This document shows, piece after piece, positions 36,546-47,244 of a stretch of 64,000 nt of DNA. Numbering within the stretch: position 1 is the first letter of the stretch; every line of letters starts with the position of its first letter. Below the pieces are notes generated by a model that ran no database searches, was not told the DNA's origin, and saw only the letters and a program-made list of their open reading frames with translations. Source of the stretch: Desmodesmus armatus (taxonomy: Eukaryota; Chlorophyta; Chlorophyceae; Sphaeropleales; Scenedesmaceae); the NCBI GenBank assembly GCA_007449985.2, contig VIIQ02000088.1, positions 248,001-312,000 of the forward strand. The letters run 5' to 3'. A program made the translations under genes and the position numbers.

Positions 36546-36744
36546 ACCCCCCTCCCCCCTTCTCCCCCCCACCCCCGGTCTTTCCACTATGCATGCTCAG
36601 TGCATTGGCCAGCAAGCTCAGTATGCACGTGCTGACACCCTACACCCTAGTACGTGGGTACCGCATTGGACAAGTCACAATACGTGCTGCCAAAACAGCC
36701 CTGCGGATGTAGTGACCTACAGGAGGCAAGCATTGCGATATGAG

Positions 36745-36932
36745 TATGGATGTAAGGGGGCGTATCCGTAGGCACTACGCCGCAGAATATGGCGTAGGTT
36801 GCGGTTGCGACCCCCGAAATACAAGGCGAGTGTACGCTTGCGGAATCGGGACTACGGAACTATGCCTACGGGAAATACGGGGCTACGCCAGTAGGTGACC
36901 GTGAAACCTACGGTTGCTCACATCCCTACATC
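36745..36932. mobile_element. MITE-like insertion in the LINE relic
   Basis: 188 bases that interrupt the RT reading frame. Both sides carry ATATGAG (36738-36744 and 36933-36939), a likely 7-base target duplication. The ends are imperfect inverted repeats (GGATGTAAG...CCGTAGG against GGATGTGAG...CCGTAGG), and the inside contains CTACGCC/GGCGTAG hairpins. No coding capacity, so a non-autonomous DNA element is the best reading. Confidence 0.6.
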
Positions 36933-37222
36933 ATATGAGGATAGCTGCGCATACCTGGGGCTGCAGCTACATGCAACGAAGGGGTTCGATACAGCCAGCG
37001 CTCAGCTTGCAAGGCGCACGGCACCGTGGCGGGAAGTCAAACATGCGCATGCAGAATTTACCTTGCGAGGTGTGGTGAAGCCTTCGTAAATATACTACGG
37101 CTTCACCACATCTTGCAAGGTGATCTCTGCATGCGCATGTATGCCATCCTGGTGGAACAGGTTCTGTCGGATGGAGCACATATCTGGGGGCCTTTCATGT
37201 GCCCCAGGTGGTTGACTGCCGC

Positions 37223-37227
37223 TTACA
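37223..37227 (-). terminator. Candidate TGTAA polyadenylation signal
   Basis: TGTAA on the minus strand about 165 bases beyond the stop codon of the 788-residue gene. The spacing is reasonable, but a single 5-base motif is weak evidence. Confidence 0.3.
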
Positions 37228-37375
37228 CCGGCCGCGCCTGAAGAGCAGATGACGTCCACTTACTGTTTCTACGTGAGTTGTATGGGGCGCATCGCACCGC
37301 CAGTCGGGGACATTCTATCGCGGGACAACCACCCTGCCGTGTCGGTGGCTCTCTCTGGCAGCTAGTCTGTACACT

Positions 37376-37394
37376 AAACCCTAAACCCTAGCTA
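37376..37394. repeat. Interstitial telomere-like repeat at a stop codon
   Basis: CTAAACCCTAAACCCTAG: two TTTAGGG units read on the minus strand. They begin at the TAG that ends the gene at 37392. Confidence 0.7.
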
Positions 37395-37607
37395 GCCCTG
37401 CAGCACCAACAAAGACACCCCCCTGCCCCCGGGGTCACCACCCTGCTCACCGTTGCTGCTTGGGTAGTTTGGTGGTGTGGCCATGAGGGTGCTGTTGATG
37501 CAAGCAGCAATCAGCCCCTGCATCTGGCTTGGGGGTGACCGCGGCAGCGCTTGGGTGGCAAGGAGCGGCTGCGACAGACCACCACCAACGCCAAAAGCAG
37601 CGGCGGC

Positions 37608-37641
<34 letters not shown>

Positions 37642-37821
37642 CTTGCTCCTGCTGCTGCAGCATGCCCACTCACCGCTGGTGGCGCAAGGCCATCACCGCC
37701 TGCTGCTGCTGCTGCTGCTGCTGCTGCGGCTGTGCTGTCGGTGCCAGGCGCACATGGGTGGCTGGCTGGCGCTGCTGCCCCCTCAACTGGTTCTGTGGCA
37801 AGGATAGCATCCTGTGTACCA

Positions 37822-37857
<36 letters not shown>

Positions 37858-38424
37858 GCCGCTGCGCCGGACGAACCTGCTGCACCAGCAGCACCTGGTG
37901 AGGCGCCCTCGGCATGATGAACCCCTCCACCTCCACCTCCACCTCCACCTCCCCCTCCCGCTGCACCTGCTGCTGCTGCTGCTGCTGCTGGGTCCTGAGT
38001 GTGCTGGGAGCTGCTGCCGCCCCCCAGCCCCACATCATCCCCCCAGATGTCATCTGACGCTGGCAAATCCCCTGCTGCGACTGCTGCTGCCTCTGCAGCA
38101 GCTTTCTCAACAGCCCCAGGGACGTTCTGCAGTATCAGCTGCATGGCGGTACGGTGCTGTGTCCTTGGGGACTCCAGGGGCTGCCTGGTGCAGACGTCAA
38201 CCTTGCCTGCTTTTATAGTGTGATATATCTCAGCAAACTCTGGGTCCTGCAGCATAACAGCGAGGCGCTCGTCATAGCCAGGGTCAGGGCCGGGCTCAGG
38301 GCTGAAGGGCGGGCCCAGTGGGCAGCAGGGCTCCTGCTGCTGCTGCTGCTGCTGTAGCAGCACCGCTTGGCTGCCTGTGCCGCTGGAGGGTCCAGCTGCT
38401 TCACCTGCCGCTGCTGCAGCAGCA

Positions 38425-38456
<32 letters not shown>

Positions 38457-39758
38457 GGTGTCTGCTGCTGGGGTGTCTGCAGCAGGGGAAGCTCCTGGCG
38501 GGGCAAACTGGGGGGATGCTGTTGGGGACACGGTGGCCGGTGCACCGTCATCACCACCAACACCACCTGCTGCTGCTGCTGCTGCTGGTATTGGGGCAGC
38601 AAATCCAGCAGGCGAGTCTCCCGCTGGTGCACCCGGGCTCTGTGCTGCTGGGGACGTGGTGGCTGGGGCACCGCTACCACCAGCATCTGCTGCTGCTGCC
38701 GGGGTAGGAGCAGATGTCCCTGCAGCAAGGTCTCCTGACAGGGAGCACGACAGAGGGTCTGCTTGGGGCATGCCACCACCGTCTGCCGCTGCTACTGCTG
38801 CTGCTGCTGGGCCAGGGGCGGCTTGCTCTGCAGGGGTGTACCCTAGCGGGGCGCACGGCAGAGCTTCTGCAGGGGAGAGGGGAAGCGAGGCACCACTGCC
38901 ACCACCACCGCATGCTGCTGCTGCTGAGCTAGGGGCCACCAATTCTGCAGGGAGGTCTCCTGGCAAGGCAGCCGGGCTCTGTGCTGCTGGAGCCAGGTGG
39001 GGCAGGGCATTACTGCCGCCGGCACCCCCTGCTGCGGCAGCGGCTGCTGCTGCCGGGGCAGGGACAGATGTCCCTGCAGAGGGTTCTCCTGGTGCGACAC
39101 CCATGCTCTGTGCTGCTGGGGACATGGTGGTTGGGTCACCACCCCCTATTAGCCCACTACCACCCCCTGCTGCTGCTGCTGCTGCGGCAGCGGCTGCTGC
39201 TGCGATTGCTGCTGTGACGAGGGCTGCTACCTCTGCCAGGGGTTCTCCTGGCGCAGCACACAGGAGAGGGTCTTCTGGGGTGAGGGGGCTGACGGCACTA
39301 CCACCGCCTCCACCTGCTGCAGCTGCTGCTGCTGGTGTAGGGATAGCGGCAGGGGCAGCTGCTGGCGGCACACAGGGGAAGCTGACCGCTGGAAAGAGGG
39401 GGGTCACAGCAGCAGCACCACCACCATCACCATCATCACCAACACCTGCTGCTGCAGCTGCTGCTGTGCCCTCCTGAGACGTTGCTGTTGCCGCTGCAGC
39501 AGCGCCACTGCCACCAGCCGCAGCGGCAGCAGCAGCAGCAGCAGCAGCAGCGTCTGCTGCCTGAGGGTCCCTGGCTGCCCCCTGCTGCTGCTGTTTGCTG
39601 TCAGCCCCCTTGGTGCCCTGCTGTGATGCAGCCTGAGGCTGGGCCCCATCCTGGTCACTGTGCCTGCCACCATGTCCTGTGTCAGTATGGTCGTCAGGGT
39701 TGCCAGCTGCTGCTGCCTTACTGCTGCTGCTGTTGGCTGCCGTGCTGGAGGGAGGCAT
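37392..39758 (-). CDS. 788-residue Ala/Pro/Gly protein with about 32-residue degenerate repeats
   Basis: One uninterrupted frame from ATG (MPPSSTAANSSSSKAAAAGN) to TAG. After a hydrophilic N-terminus and poly-Ala it has about eight imperfect units of the form SPAAQSPGAPAGDSPAGFAA, then a Pro-Ala run and Gly-rich spacer, roughly residues 140-440. Then follows a poly-Gln stretch and a short non-repetitive block, GYDERLAVMLQDPEFAEIYH with TIKAGKVDVCTRQPLE, which looks like the only ordered domain. The C-terminal third is again Ala/Gly-rich. No catalytic motif, signal peptide or membrane segment. Unusually for this window it needs no intron or frame repair. The function is unknown. Confidence 0.6.
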
Positions 39759-42627
39759 GGCACCAATCAGTCACCCTGTAACCCCCTGGTGTTGGCACTC
39801 TGTGGTAAGAGACACGGTCTGCTGCAGCCTGCTTGTGTGGCGTTGACTGATCTGTTCAATTGTCTGGCAGCAACAGTGTGACGATCTGCAGCGTTGGGTG
39901 GAGCAGACAGTTCAGACAAAGGCACAGCAGGTGGGTGGTTGGAGACTCTCTACCACAGGGACAGGGGGTGCAGGGCAGGCGCGTCGTGCACATACAGCGC
40001 AGGCAGTAGCGTGCAAGGTGGATAAATATTGTAGGTGAGCACCTCTCCGGATCATTTAGCTGCTGGGAAGGTCTACACACCAGATCAAACATCAAAACAG
40101 CACGCGACCAACATCCACACCATGTGTGGTCCCCTACCTCTGCACAGGAGCCAGCAATAGCGGTTGCTGCATAACCAATAGCAAAATGCTTTTGGGGTGC
40201 AAAGGTCACTAGCAACAGATGCGAGAGTAGAGTTCTGGAATTTCAAACTGAGATCGCTGCGTCACAAACACCACATCTCTGCTGCTGACGCTGACTGCTG
40301 GTCTGGCGCTATGTTCTTGCCAAGTTTCGATTATCAAGATAGCTTGCATAAGCTTTCACTTCGTCGGCGTTTGATCCATACTGGTATAGGGTTTGGTTCA
40401 AACTGACGCTGACTGATGCCTGACGCATGCATACCCCTGACGTTGACTGGCTTCTGACGCTGAATGACTACTGACGCAGTAAACAACTGGCGCAGTTAAC
40501 AACTGACGCGAAATGACTTCTGACGCAGTTACCGACTGACTTCTGACGCGGTTACCAACTGACGCGGACTGACTTCTGACGCAGTTACCGACTTCTGACG
40601 CTGGCTGACTTCTGACGCAGTTACCAGTTACCAGTGACTTCTGAGTCAGAAGTTCTGACGCAGGTACCATGGGTGACACTGACGTTGACCCCTGGCACCC
40701 TGGGTGACGCTGGCTGACTTCTGGCGCAGTTACCAACTGACGCAGTTACCCGACTTTTGACGCAGTTACCAACATTCGTTCAGTGACGCTGCTCCTGTAT
40801 TGACTGATGCGGCACCCTGATAGGCTGATACCCTGACGCTGTTTTGCTGGGTTAAGCCTGCTTGATCTGAACGCCCTAAGCCTGTTGTGCGTCCATTGCC
40901 CACCAAAAATCCAAGGCAGCATGATGTGCGTCCTGCGGGCGACCTAGTTATGCTGAGTGAAGCGCCCCGGCGCAGATCAGCGCTCCGAGCACGGCATGAG
41001 CCTGCTGTTTGGTGTTCCATTGCAGCAGTGACAGTCTGTGGTATGCCACGACGAACAGTCCGCCTGCTCTTGGTGCTATCTGGCAAAGCTCTTGCAGCCT
41101 GGAACGCTGTGGCAACATTGGTACAACTGCTTGCCACCCCCACTAAACCCACCTCAACCACCACTGCTTGTCAGTCTGCTGGCGACACAGCAGGAGCTCA
41201 AGAAGCACCCACACGCCCCTGGCATTCCCAACGATTTCTTCGAGTTTGACTAGCCGCTCATGGCAGTCCAGTTCCAGAACATGCATGCTTTACTGCCACA
41301 GTCACTGACCACAAGACCAACACAGTTGGCAACATCCATCATCGCTGTAGCAGCATAGCATGTTGACACTGTCAGATTGGACCAAAGCCACACTTGCACA
41401 ACGGCACTTCCTGTGTCACAGAGACTGCAAGCTTGATCAAGCTGCAGGGGTTGTGTAGCAATTGAGCCCTGAGGGCGACCCTGTGTCTGTATCACACTGC
41501 TCAGCCGTCTGCTGGCCACACGGAACCGCTTGCATGAGTCTGGACAGCCAAGATCAGATATGGTTTGTGGACGCCATAGGGTCCTCCCAATGTGCACGGG
41601 GAACATGCTGAGACACACATGAACACCATGTATCAAACATATGCATGCCACTGCATGCTACCAACCTAAGGGCCCAGCACCCCATTTTGAGCCAGCTCAA
41701 TCCTGAAAACAAGCCGCTCATCCTGCACACCTCGAGCTACATGGCTACCACCTACCCCCCCCCCCCCCCCAGAAAGAGGGGACGGCAGATAGGGACCAAT
41801 GTACCCATCCCTGCATGCTTGTAAAGCCCAGCACCAAACTACTAGTCAGATTAGTAATCTGACGCATACACAGGGGCAGGCGCATGGGTGAGCACGCCAC
41901 CATCACAGTACCCCTGCCTGTCTCTGAAGTTGTGATGGCGTCTTCCACAAAGTGCACAAGACAAGGCAGCAATAGACACACAACCTCTCCATTCAGCCTG
42001 TCTGGCCACGTTTTAGCACCCTGCCAGCAGCTGTGGAGGGCTCAGGTGCCAAGCCTGCAGCTACACACACCACTGCAAGCACTACATCATACTGCTAATT
42101 ACATATACAGCTCTCGACATCATACAGGTCTCTACATCATACTGCTGCCGGGCCACAAGGCAGCTCCAGTCATCCTCAGATTCATGTGGCGACTGTGGAA
42201 TGCTGCCATGCTCACTGGCTCTCATCATCTCCTTGGCTGACATGCAGACATGCAGTATAACAAACATCACACCACAAAAGCAGCAGCAGCAGCAGCAGCA
42301 GGGGCAGGGGCAGGGGCAGGGAGGGACAGGGTGGAGGAGCTTGTCAACAATTTTATCAGCAGGAAGCCAGCACACCAGACCACAGCAATGGAGATGCATC
42401 ACAGCTCTAGCTGCCAGGCAATATTTTGCTCCCATGACCATCCGCCGGACAGGAGGGCACTATCTACCTCTCTCACCCCCCTCAACCCCCCTCCTCACCA
42501 ACTTGACGCAGCCTGTGTCATTGAGTCTGGCCGAGTGGGCATGTCACAGTCAATTTGCAAACATGTCCGGCCGCATGCGTCAGCCCCCCCCCCCCCCCCC
42601 CCCACCCACCCTACCCCACTCCCTCAC
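39759..42627. other. Intergenic with minisatellite; weak C-terminal-like frame
   Basis: It holds the minisatellite described separately. A + frame at 41038-41253 ends PGIPNDFFEFD and reads like a protein C-terminus (TQQELKKHPHAP), but upstream exons were not found and another frame overlaps it. The left and right ends should hold the promoter of the 39758 gene and the 3' part of the gene at 42.6-43.9 kb. Confidence 0.35.
40400..40790. repeat. Minisatellite of CTGACTTCTGACGCAGTTACC-like units
   Basis: Irregular tandem repetition of ACTGACGC, TTCTGACGC and GCAGTTACC blocks over about 390 bases, with a unit of roughly 20-30 bases. A few related CTGACGCTGA words recur near 44.76-44.84 kb. Noncoding. 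Confidence 0.75.
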
Positions 42628-43557
42628 CTGTCAGGTATGATCAGGTCACACTCAGCAGCAGCAGCAGCAGCAGCAGGGGGCCTTAGGTCCACACTCCCCT
42701 GCTGAGCAACCTCACCCACAGCTGCTGCCTGCTCTGATGCAGCAGCAGGTGCACACCCTGTGCTGGCTGCGGCCCCTGCTGCCACTCCTGTCGCTGCTGC
42801 TGATGGTGAGCCTGACACACCCTCAGCCATGCCAGCTGCTGGAGGGCCACCGCACCCAGCTGAGGCCACTGCTGCTGACACTGCTGCTGATGCTGCTGTT
42901 GCCTCTGCTGCTGACCCATTCACCCACGCTGAATCTGCTGCCAGTTGTGCAGCACGATCACGTCCAGCAGCAGCAGCAGCAGCAGCAGTCGCTTCGCCTG
43001 CTGCTGCGGCAGCTGGCTTCTGCTGTCGTGCTGTGTTGTCACTCACCACAGGAACTGTCGCCGCTGCTGTTGCTGCTGCTGCTGCTGCTGGTGGGGCAGG
43101 TGATGCTGCTTTTGTGGCGGTTGCTGGCGCGGCCGCCGCAGCAAACCTGCGCAGTACAGCAGCAGCCGCTGCTGCTGATGCTGCCGCCATTGCCACCGCA
43201 CCCGCCGCTGCTGCCACTGCCGCGCCTGAGCTTGTGCCCTCAGCAGGTTGATGTTCTGCTGCTGCCACAGCTGCGGGCGGTAGTGCTGCTGGGCTGGGGT
43301 GTGCCACCTCCGTGGGGTTGTGTGCTGCTGCTGTTGCTGCTGGTGCGGGTGGTGCTGTTGTTACCGCTGCCGCGTCTGCATCCGGACCTGTGCCCTCATC
43401 AGGCTGTTGTGCTGCTGCTGCTGGTGATGGCGGCGCTGCTGCCGCTGCGCCTGAGCCTGTGCCTGTGCAGGGTGCATGTGCTGCTGCTGCCGCGCATGCA
43501 GCTGCTGCCGCCGCAGTGGCCACAGCTGCGCCTGAGTCAGCACCATCGCCAGGTTTG

Positions 43558-43593
<36 letters not shown>

Positions 43594-43929
43594 GCCCCCT
43601 TGCGCTTCATCTGGGCAAGTGGGCGCTCATCCTCACTGTCATAACCACTACTGCTGCTGCTGGGTTCCTCATGGCCCTCAGCCGGTGGCTGCTGCTGCTG
43701 CTGTCCGTCCACCCTCTTTGCCTTGACTTTGCGCCGCCGCTGCTGCTGCTGCTGGCCCAGGAGGGCTGCTTGTGCCTGTGCACACTCCCCCAGCAGCAGT
43801 GCCTGCTGTCGCTGCTGTCGCTGCTGCTGCTCTGCTGCGGTCGACTCCTCTGTGTAGCGCTGGGGCGCTTTGCGCTGGCGGGTGGTGTCCTTGGCGTACA
43901 TGCGCATGAACGTGTTGCGCTCAGGCTTC
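42628..43929 (-). CDS. Ala-rich protein, large exon (gene continues both ways)
   Basis: The exon starts at an acceptor at 43929 (CCTCAG/G) and ends at a donor at 42628 (ACAG/GTGAGG). It opens with KPERNTFMRMYAKDTTRQRK and APQRYTEE, a short conserved-looking basic block. Then come a Gln-rich helix, a basic KVKAKR patch, an acidic Ser stretch (SSSSSGYDSEDERPLAQMKR), and about 280 residues of poly-Ala broken by Pro/Thr. The end reads ECDLIIPD, the same hydrophobic-acidic motif as in the SET-domain gene tail. That motif fits a SUMO-interacting motif by pattern only. Upstream and downstream exons are not established. A nearly identical first segment is repeated at 44.1 kb. Confidence 0.5.
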
Positions 43930-44264
43930 CTGAGGCGACACGCGGCGGGGGGGGGGGGGACACGCCAGGAGTGTCACGCAAGCAGGAATGCAAGCAGTGA
44001 AGGGGATAGGGAGGGGATTAGAGAGGGGGGATGAGGAATGTGTAAGACAGGCAAGCATGTGGCGTAGAGTGCTGTGCGTACATGCGCATGAAGGTGTTGC
44101 GCTCAGGCTCCCTGGGCAGACATGTGGGGCGGCGGGGGGGGGGGGGGGGAGACAAACATGCAAGGCATGTCAAGCAAGCAGGAGCGCAGGCAGGAATGCA
44201 AGCAGTGAGGAGGCTGAGGGTAGAGGGAGGGGGGTTAGGTGGGGGAGTAAGACAGGCAAGCATG
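43895..44264 (-). repeat. Tandem duplication carrying an exon start
   Basis: On the minus strand the acceptor plus KPERNTFMRMYAK at 43929 recurs as acceptor plus EPERNTFMRMYAQ at 44111. The flanks also repeat (AATGCAAGCAGTGA and GTAAGACAGGCAAGCATG at 43991/44043 and again near 44195/44249). Unit about 180-200 bases. The outer copy lacks the downstream coding part. Confidence 0.7.
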
Positions 44265-45470
44265 CAGCAGGCACGGAGGCAGAGAGGGGTTTGACAGGGA
44301 TGTTCCAAGCGATTGGGACGTAGTAATTTTTGCAGTCAAGGTTGCCAGTCGGCAGTTGACGGTAGCGGTACAACGCCCAGCATATGCGCAATAGGAGAGC
44401 GTCATTGCATCGAATGCAACGGGAGAGTAACATGCTGGCTTGGCCCTAGCTGTCGTCAATGTTGGTGGACGTGGCGCCTTGCAATGGGTTGCAGTTGCTG
44501 AGTGGCTGCGACTAGTGTTGCAGTGCATGAAGAGCCAGATCACACTGGCTTGAGCCTGTGTCAGCTTGGACAGCTGACCAGGGCCCAAGGCAGAGTGGAA
44601 CCTGGCATTTAAAGCCCCGCCATACTGGCCGGCAGCCACCCAGCAACCGCAACTCATTGCAGAAAAACCACCCCACCCCACCAGCAATGACAATGACAAT
44701 GCAACCTAGCCAGCTGAGCCCCCAACATCACCAGTGACACCGAGGAAGGACACACCCTGAGCTTTGAAAGCTGATCCTGACGCTGATACTGAGGCCCCAA
44801 ACGCCAAAACCTCACGCCAACGACTGACGTAGTTACACAACCTGAGCCTGATCCAGACTTCCCAACGCCAAACCCTGCTGCTCCCTCTTGCACATGCAAC
44901 TCTTGCCACAACTCTGCAGCAGCGCTCCACGGGTGTTGACCTGCATCTGTAGTGCCTTACCATGCTGTAGTACCTTTCCCATGGACGCAACCTCGCGGCA
45001 CCACGTCCCTTTGTGATTGCATCCGTGAAATTAGGAATACTTCATCACAGGTACTACATCACAGTACGCTGGCACCTGCAAGTGCCCCAGATTGGCACAG
45101 GCCAGTGGACAATGCTCGCCTTGTGTGCTGCACCCGGTGCCCCCCCCCCCCCGTCAGTTTGAGGTGAACATGGGCCCACTGGGATGCAGGGGGGGGGGGG
45201 GGCTCCCTGGCGACCCCTGCTGCAGACCTTGGTGGTTGCCCAGGGTCTGCAGCAGGGGGGAAGGGAGCAGATGCCCGTCTCAAAGGGCCCTAAACCCTGA
45301 TACAGAAAGCGACAGGGAGAAAAAGGGAGAGATGGACAGCAAAGAAAGCAAGGGAGAAGGGGAGAGAACAGAGAAGGATGGAGAGACAAAGAATTGGGGA
45401 GAGAGAGGGGGGGAGAGAGTGCACACAGGTGAGTGTGTCATGAGCCAGCCCGCCCTCCCGCCCGTCACAC
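44265..45470. other. No gene supported
   Basis: Mixed sequence with a purine-rich tract near 45.30-45.43 kb (GGGAGA-type) and C/G homopolymers at 45.14 and 45.19 kb. It may be an intron if the genes at 42.6-43.9 and 45.5-47.2 kb are one locus. Confidence 0.3.
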
Positions 45471-45755
45471 TCACTGTCCATCGTATACAAAGGGTGTCAG
45501 CCTCCACCTCTCCCTAAGGGGCTTCAGCTGCCTCTCAACAGCCGCCAGCTGTGACTCAACAACACGCAGCTCATCCTGCAGCTGCTCTGGCTGTTGATCT
45601 TGGTCCGGCAGGTGGGGGCCACCAGCAGCAGCAGCAGCAGCAGTGAGCTGCTGCTGCAGGTGCTTGTGCAGCTGTTTGAGGTATAGCGCCTGGCCGTTCA
45701 GGTCGTGGATCTCTTCGTACAGCTGCATAGCCTGCAGCCAGCAGGGTGACACAGA

Positions 45756-45789
<34 letters not shown>

Positions 45790-47074
45790 CAGGGAGGGAG
45801 GGGCGCTTAATCACAGCCTGAACGGTACGTAAGTAACACCAGGGCAGGGGTAGGGAGTCCGCACATATCCACACCAGCCCTGGGCCGGGGTCCGCTCAGG
45901 TCCGCCCGTGGCCTGCACCTTTCCCTGAATACGCTTATCAACAACCACTGGGCCAGAGGGGTGTGCATGTCTAGCATGCTATACCACCACACCCCACGTG
46001 AACAGTAGGCTAAACAAACAGCCGGCGGCGCAGGGAAGTACAGGCAACCAAAGGAGGGAGAGCAGTGTGTGTGTTGGGGTGCCAAGAAATCACTTCCTTG
46101 GCACCCCAACGAATACACTGGTCCCCTTCATCTGGTTGCCTGTGCCTCCCTGCGCCGCCGACTGTAGGGCCTACACGTGGATGCTCTCACGTCTGGGGTG
46201 GCACTAGCCACAATTCATGAACTGTGTTGACCAAAAGGGTGGGCACGTTCTGTCTGACAGGTCTGTTGTGCGCAGTATACAAACAGCTACAGGAAAGTGG
46301 GTGTCAAGGCCGACGGGTAGCACTGGGCGCAAGTTAGGGCTCAGAGGGGTGTGCATGTCCAGCATGCTAGACTACCACACCCCACCAGTCCCTGCCAACC
46401 CAAGGGTATGGAGGGGTGTACTCAGTTGTCATGCTATAGCCTGCGCCACCATCCTCGCCCCGCCCTCCCCTCACCCCTCTCACCTCCATCCATGCCGTGT
46501 GTGCCGCCTGGTCCCCGTCCCTGGGCTCCTCACACTCCTGCTGCTGCTGCTGCTGCTGCTGCTCCGCAGGCTGTTGCACCTGCTGCTGAATCTGCGGCTG
46601 CCCCTGCTGCTGCTGCCCATGCAGTGGTGGCTGGTAGTGCGGCTGCTGCTGCTTGCGCTTTGCACTGCAGCGCTGCTGCTGCCCAACTGCAGCAGCTGCT
46701 GCAGGGGTGTCGGCACCCCCCACACCCCCATCTGCCTGACCTGCTGACCCACCAGGCTCGCTGCCGCTGCTGCTGCCGCCGTTCACAGCAGGTTCACTGC
46801 CGCTGTGCTGTAGACCAATGCCCTGCTCAAGCTGCTCTCCCACACCACACCCTGCTGCTGCTGCTGCTGCAGGTGGTTCATCTTCTCCATCATCACTGTC
46901 AGAGTAAGCAATGTTCGGTATGCGCCTCCTCCCTGCACCATGCCCCTGAGCCACACCCCCACCCTCCTCTGCTGGCATGCTGTCACCTCCCCTGCTGACA
47001 TACTGTCACCCTCCCTAACACCCTCAGGGCTGTCAGTGCTGCCACCACCACCGGCAACCCCACCACCACCAGCG

Positions 47075-47105
<31 letters not shown>

Positions 47106-47244
47106 CCTGGGTTGCGTCTGCGGTACCCCACCTGCGCTGCAATTCCAGTAGGGCTGCACGTGGCTTGGGACCCCTCCTGCGGGGGCCTTCTGCCACCCCC
47201 AATGCTCCTGACCCTTGGGGCCCAGATGTGCGTTCTGCTTGGCC
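45471..47244 (-). CDS. Gln-rich protein with C-terminal coiled coil
   Basis: An exon from an acceptor at 47244 codes GPKPRAALLELQRRWGTADA, then poly-Ala/Gly, an acidic IPNIAYSDSDDGEDEPP block and Gln-rich sequence, ending AAHTAWME at donor 46484. The next exon (45731 to 45475) joins in phase: AMQLYEEIHDLNGQALYLKQ with LHKHLQQQL, then QDELRVVESQLAAVERQLKP, a clear two-part coiled coil, ending FVYDGQ and TGA (or a donor at the same place). One frame break near 46989-46992, inside two tandem GDSMSAG/GDSMPAE units, is repaired by one extra base in a G4 run. The N-terminus is outside the exons found. Family not recognised; coiled coil suggests a structural or scaffold role. Confidence 0.55.
45957..45997. 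repeat. Dispersed palindromic motif, copy beside the hairpin
   Basis: GGGGTGTGCATGTCTAGCAT followed by GCTATACCACCACACCCC. The ends pair (GGGGTGTG/CACACCCC). A second copy is at 46346-46386 and a truncated one at 2996-3026 (CATGTCAAGCATGCTAAACT). Confidence 0.7.
46000..46185. other. Long imperfect inverted repeat (hairpin) in an intron
   Basis: Arms of at least 63 bases pair across 46025-46165. The core is GTTGGGGTGCCAAG (46073-46086) against CTTGGCACCCCAAC (46097-46110) with a 10-base loop. Outward, CAGGCAACCA pairs with TGGTTGCCTG and CGGCGGCGCAGGGA with TCCCTGCGCCGCCG. Weaker pairing continues to about 46000 and 46185. It lies in the intron 45732-46483 of the coiled-coil gene. It could be a foldback/MITE element or a small-RNA precursor. 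Confidence 0.75.
46346..46386. repeat. Dispersed palindromic motif, second copy
   Basis: GGGGTGTGCATGTCCAGCAT followed by GCTAGACTACCACACCCC, matching the copy at 45957-45997 with few differences. Confidence 0.7.

Larger units (their letters stand above)
36690..37240 (+). mobile_element. LINE reverse transcriptase relic, disrupted
   Basis: Codes, in broken frames, PADVVTYRRQALRYE, then CAYLGLQLHATKGFDTASAQ, then LRLHHILQGDLCMRMYAILV and EQVLSDGAHIWGPFMCP. These match the fragment at 21.5-21.8 kb segment by segment. The frame is interrupted by a 188-base insertion after ALRYE and by at least one further shift near 37.06 kb, so it is not functional. Confidence 0.7.
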
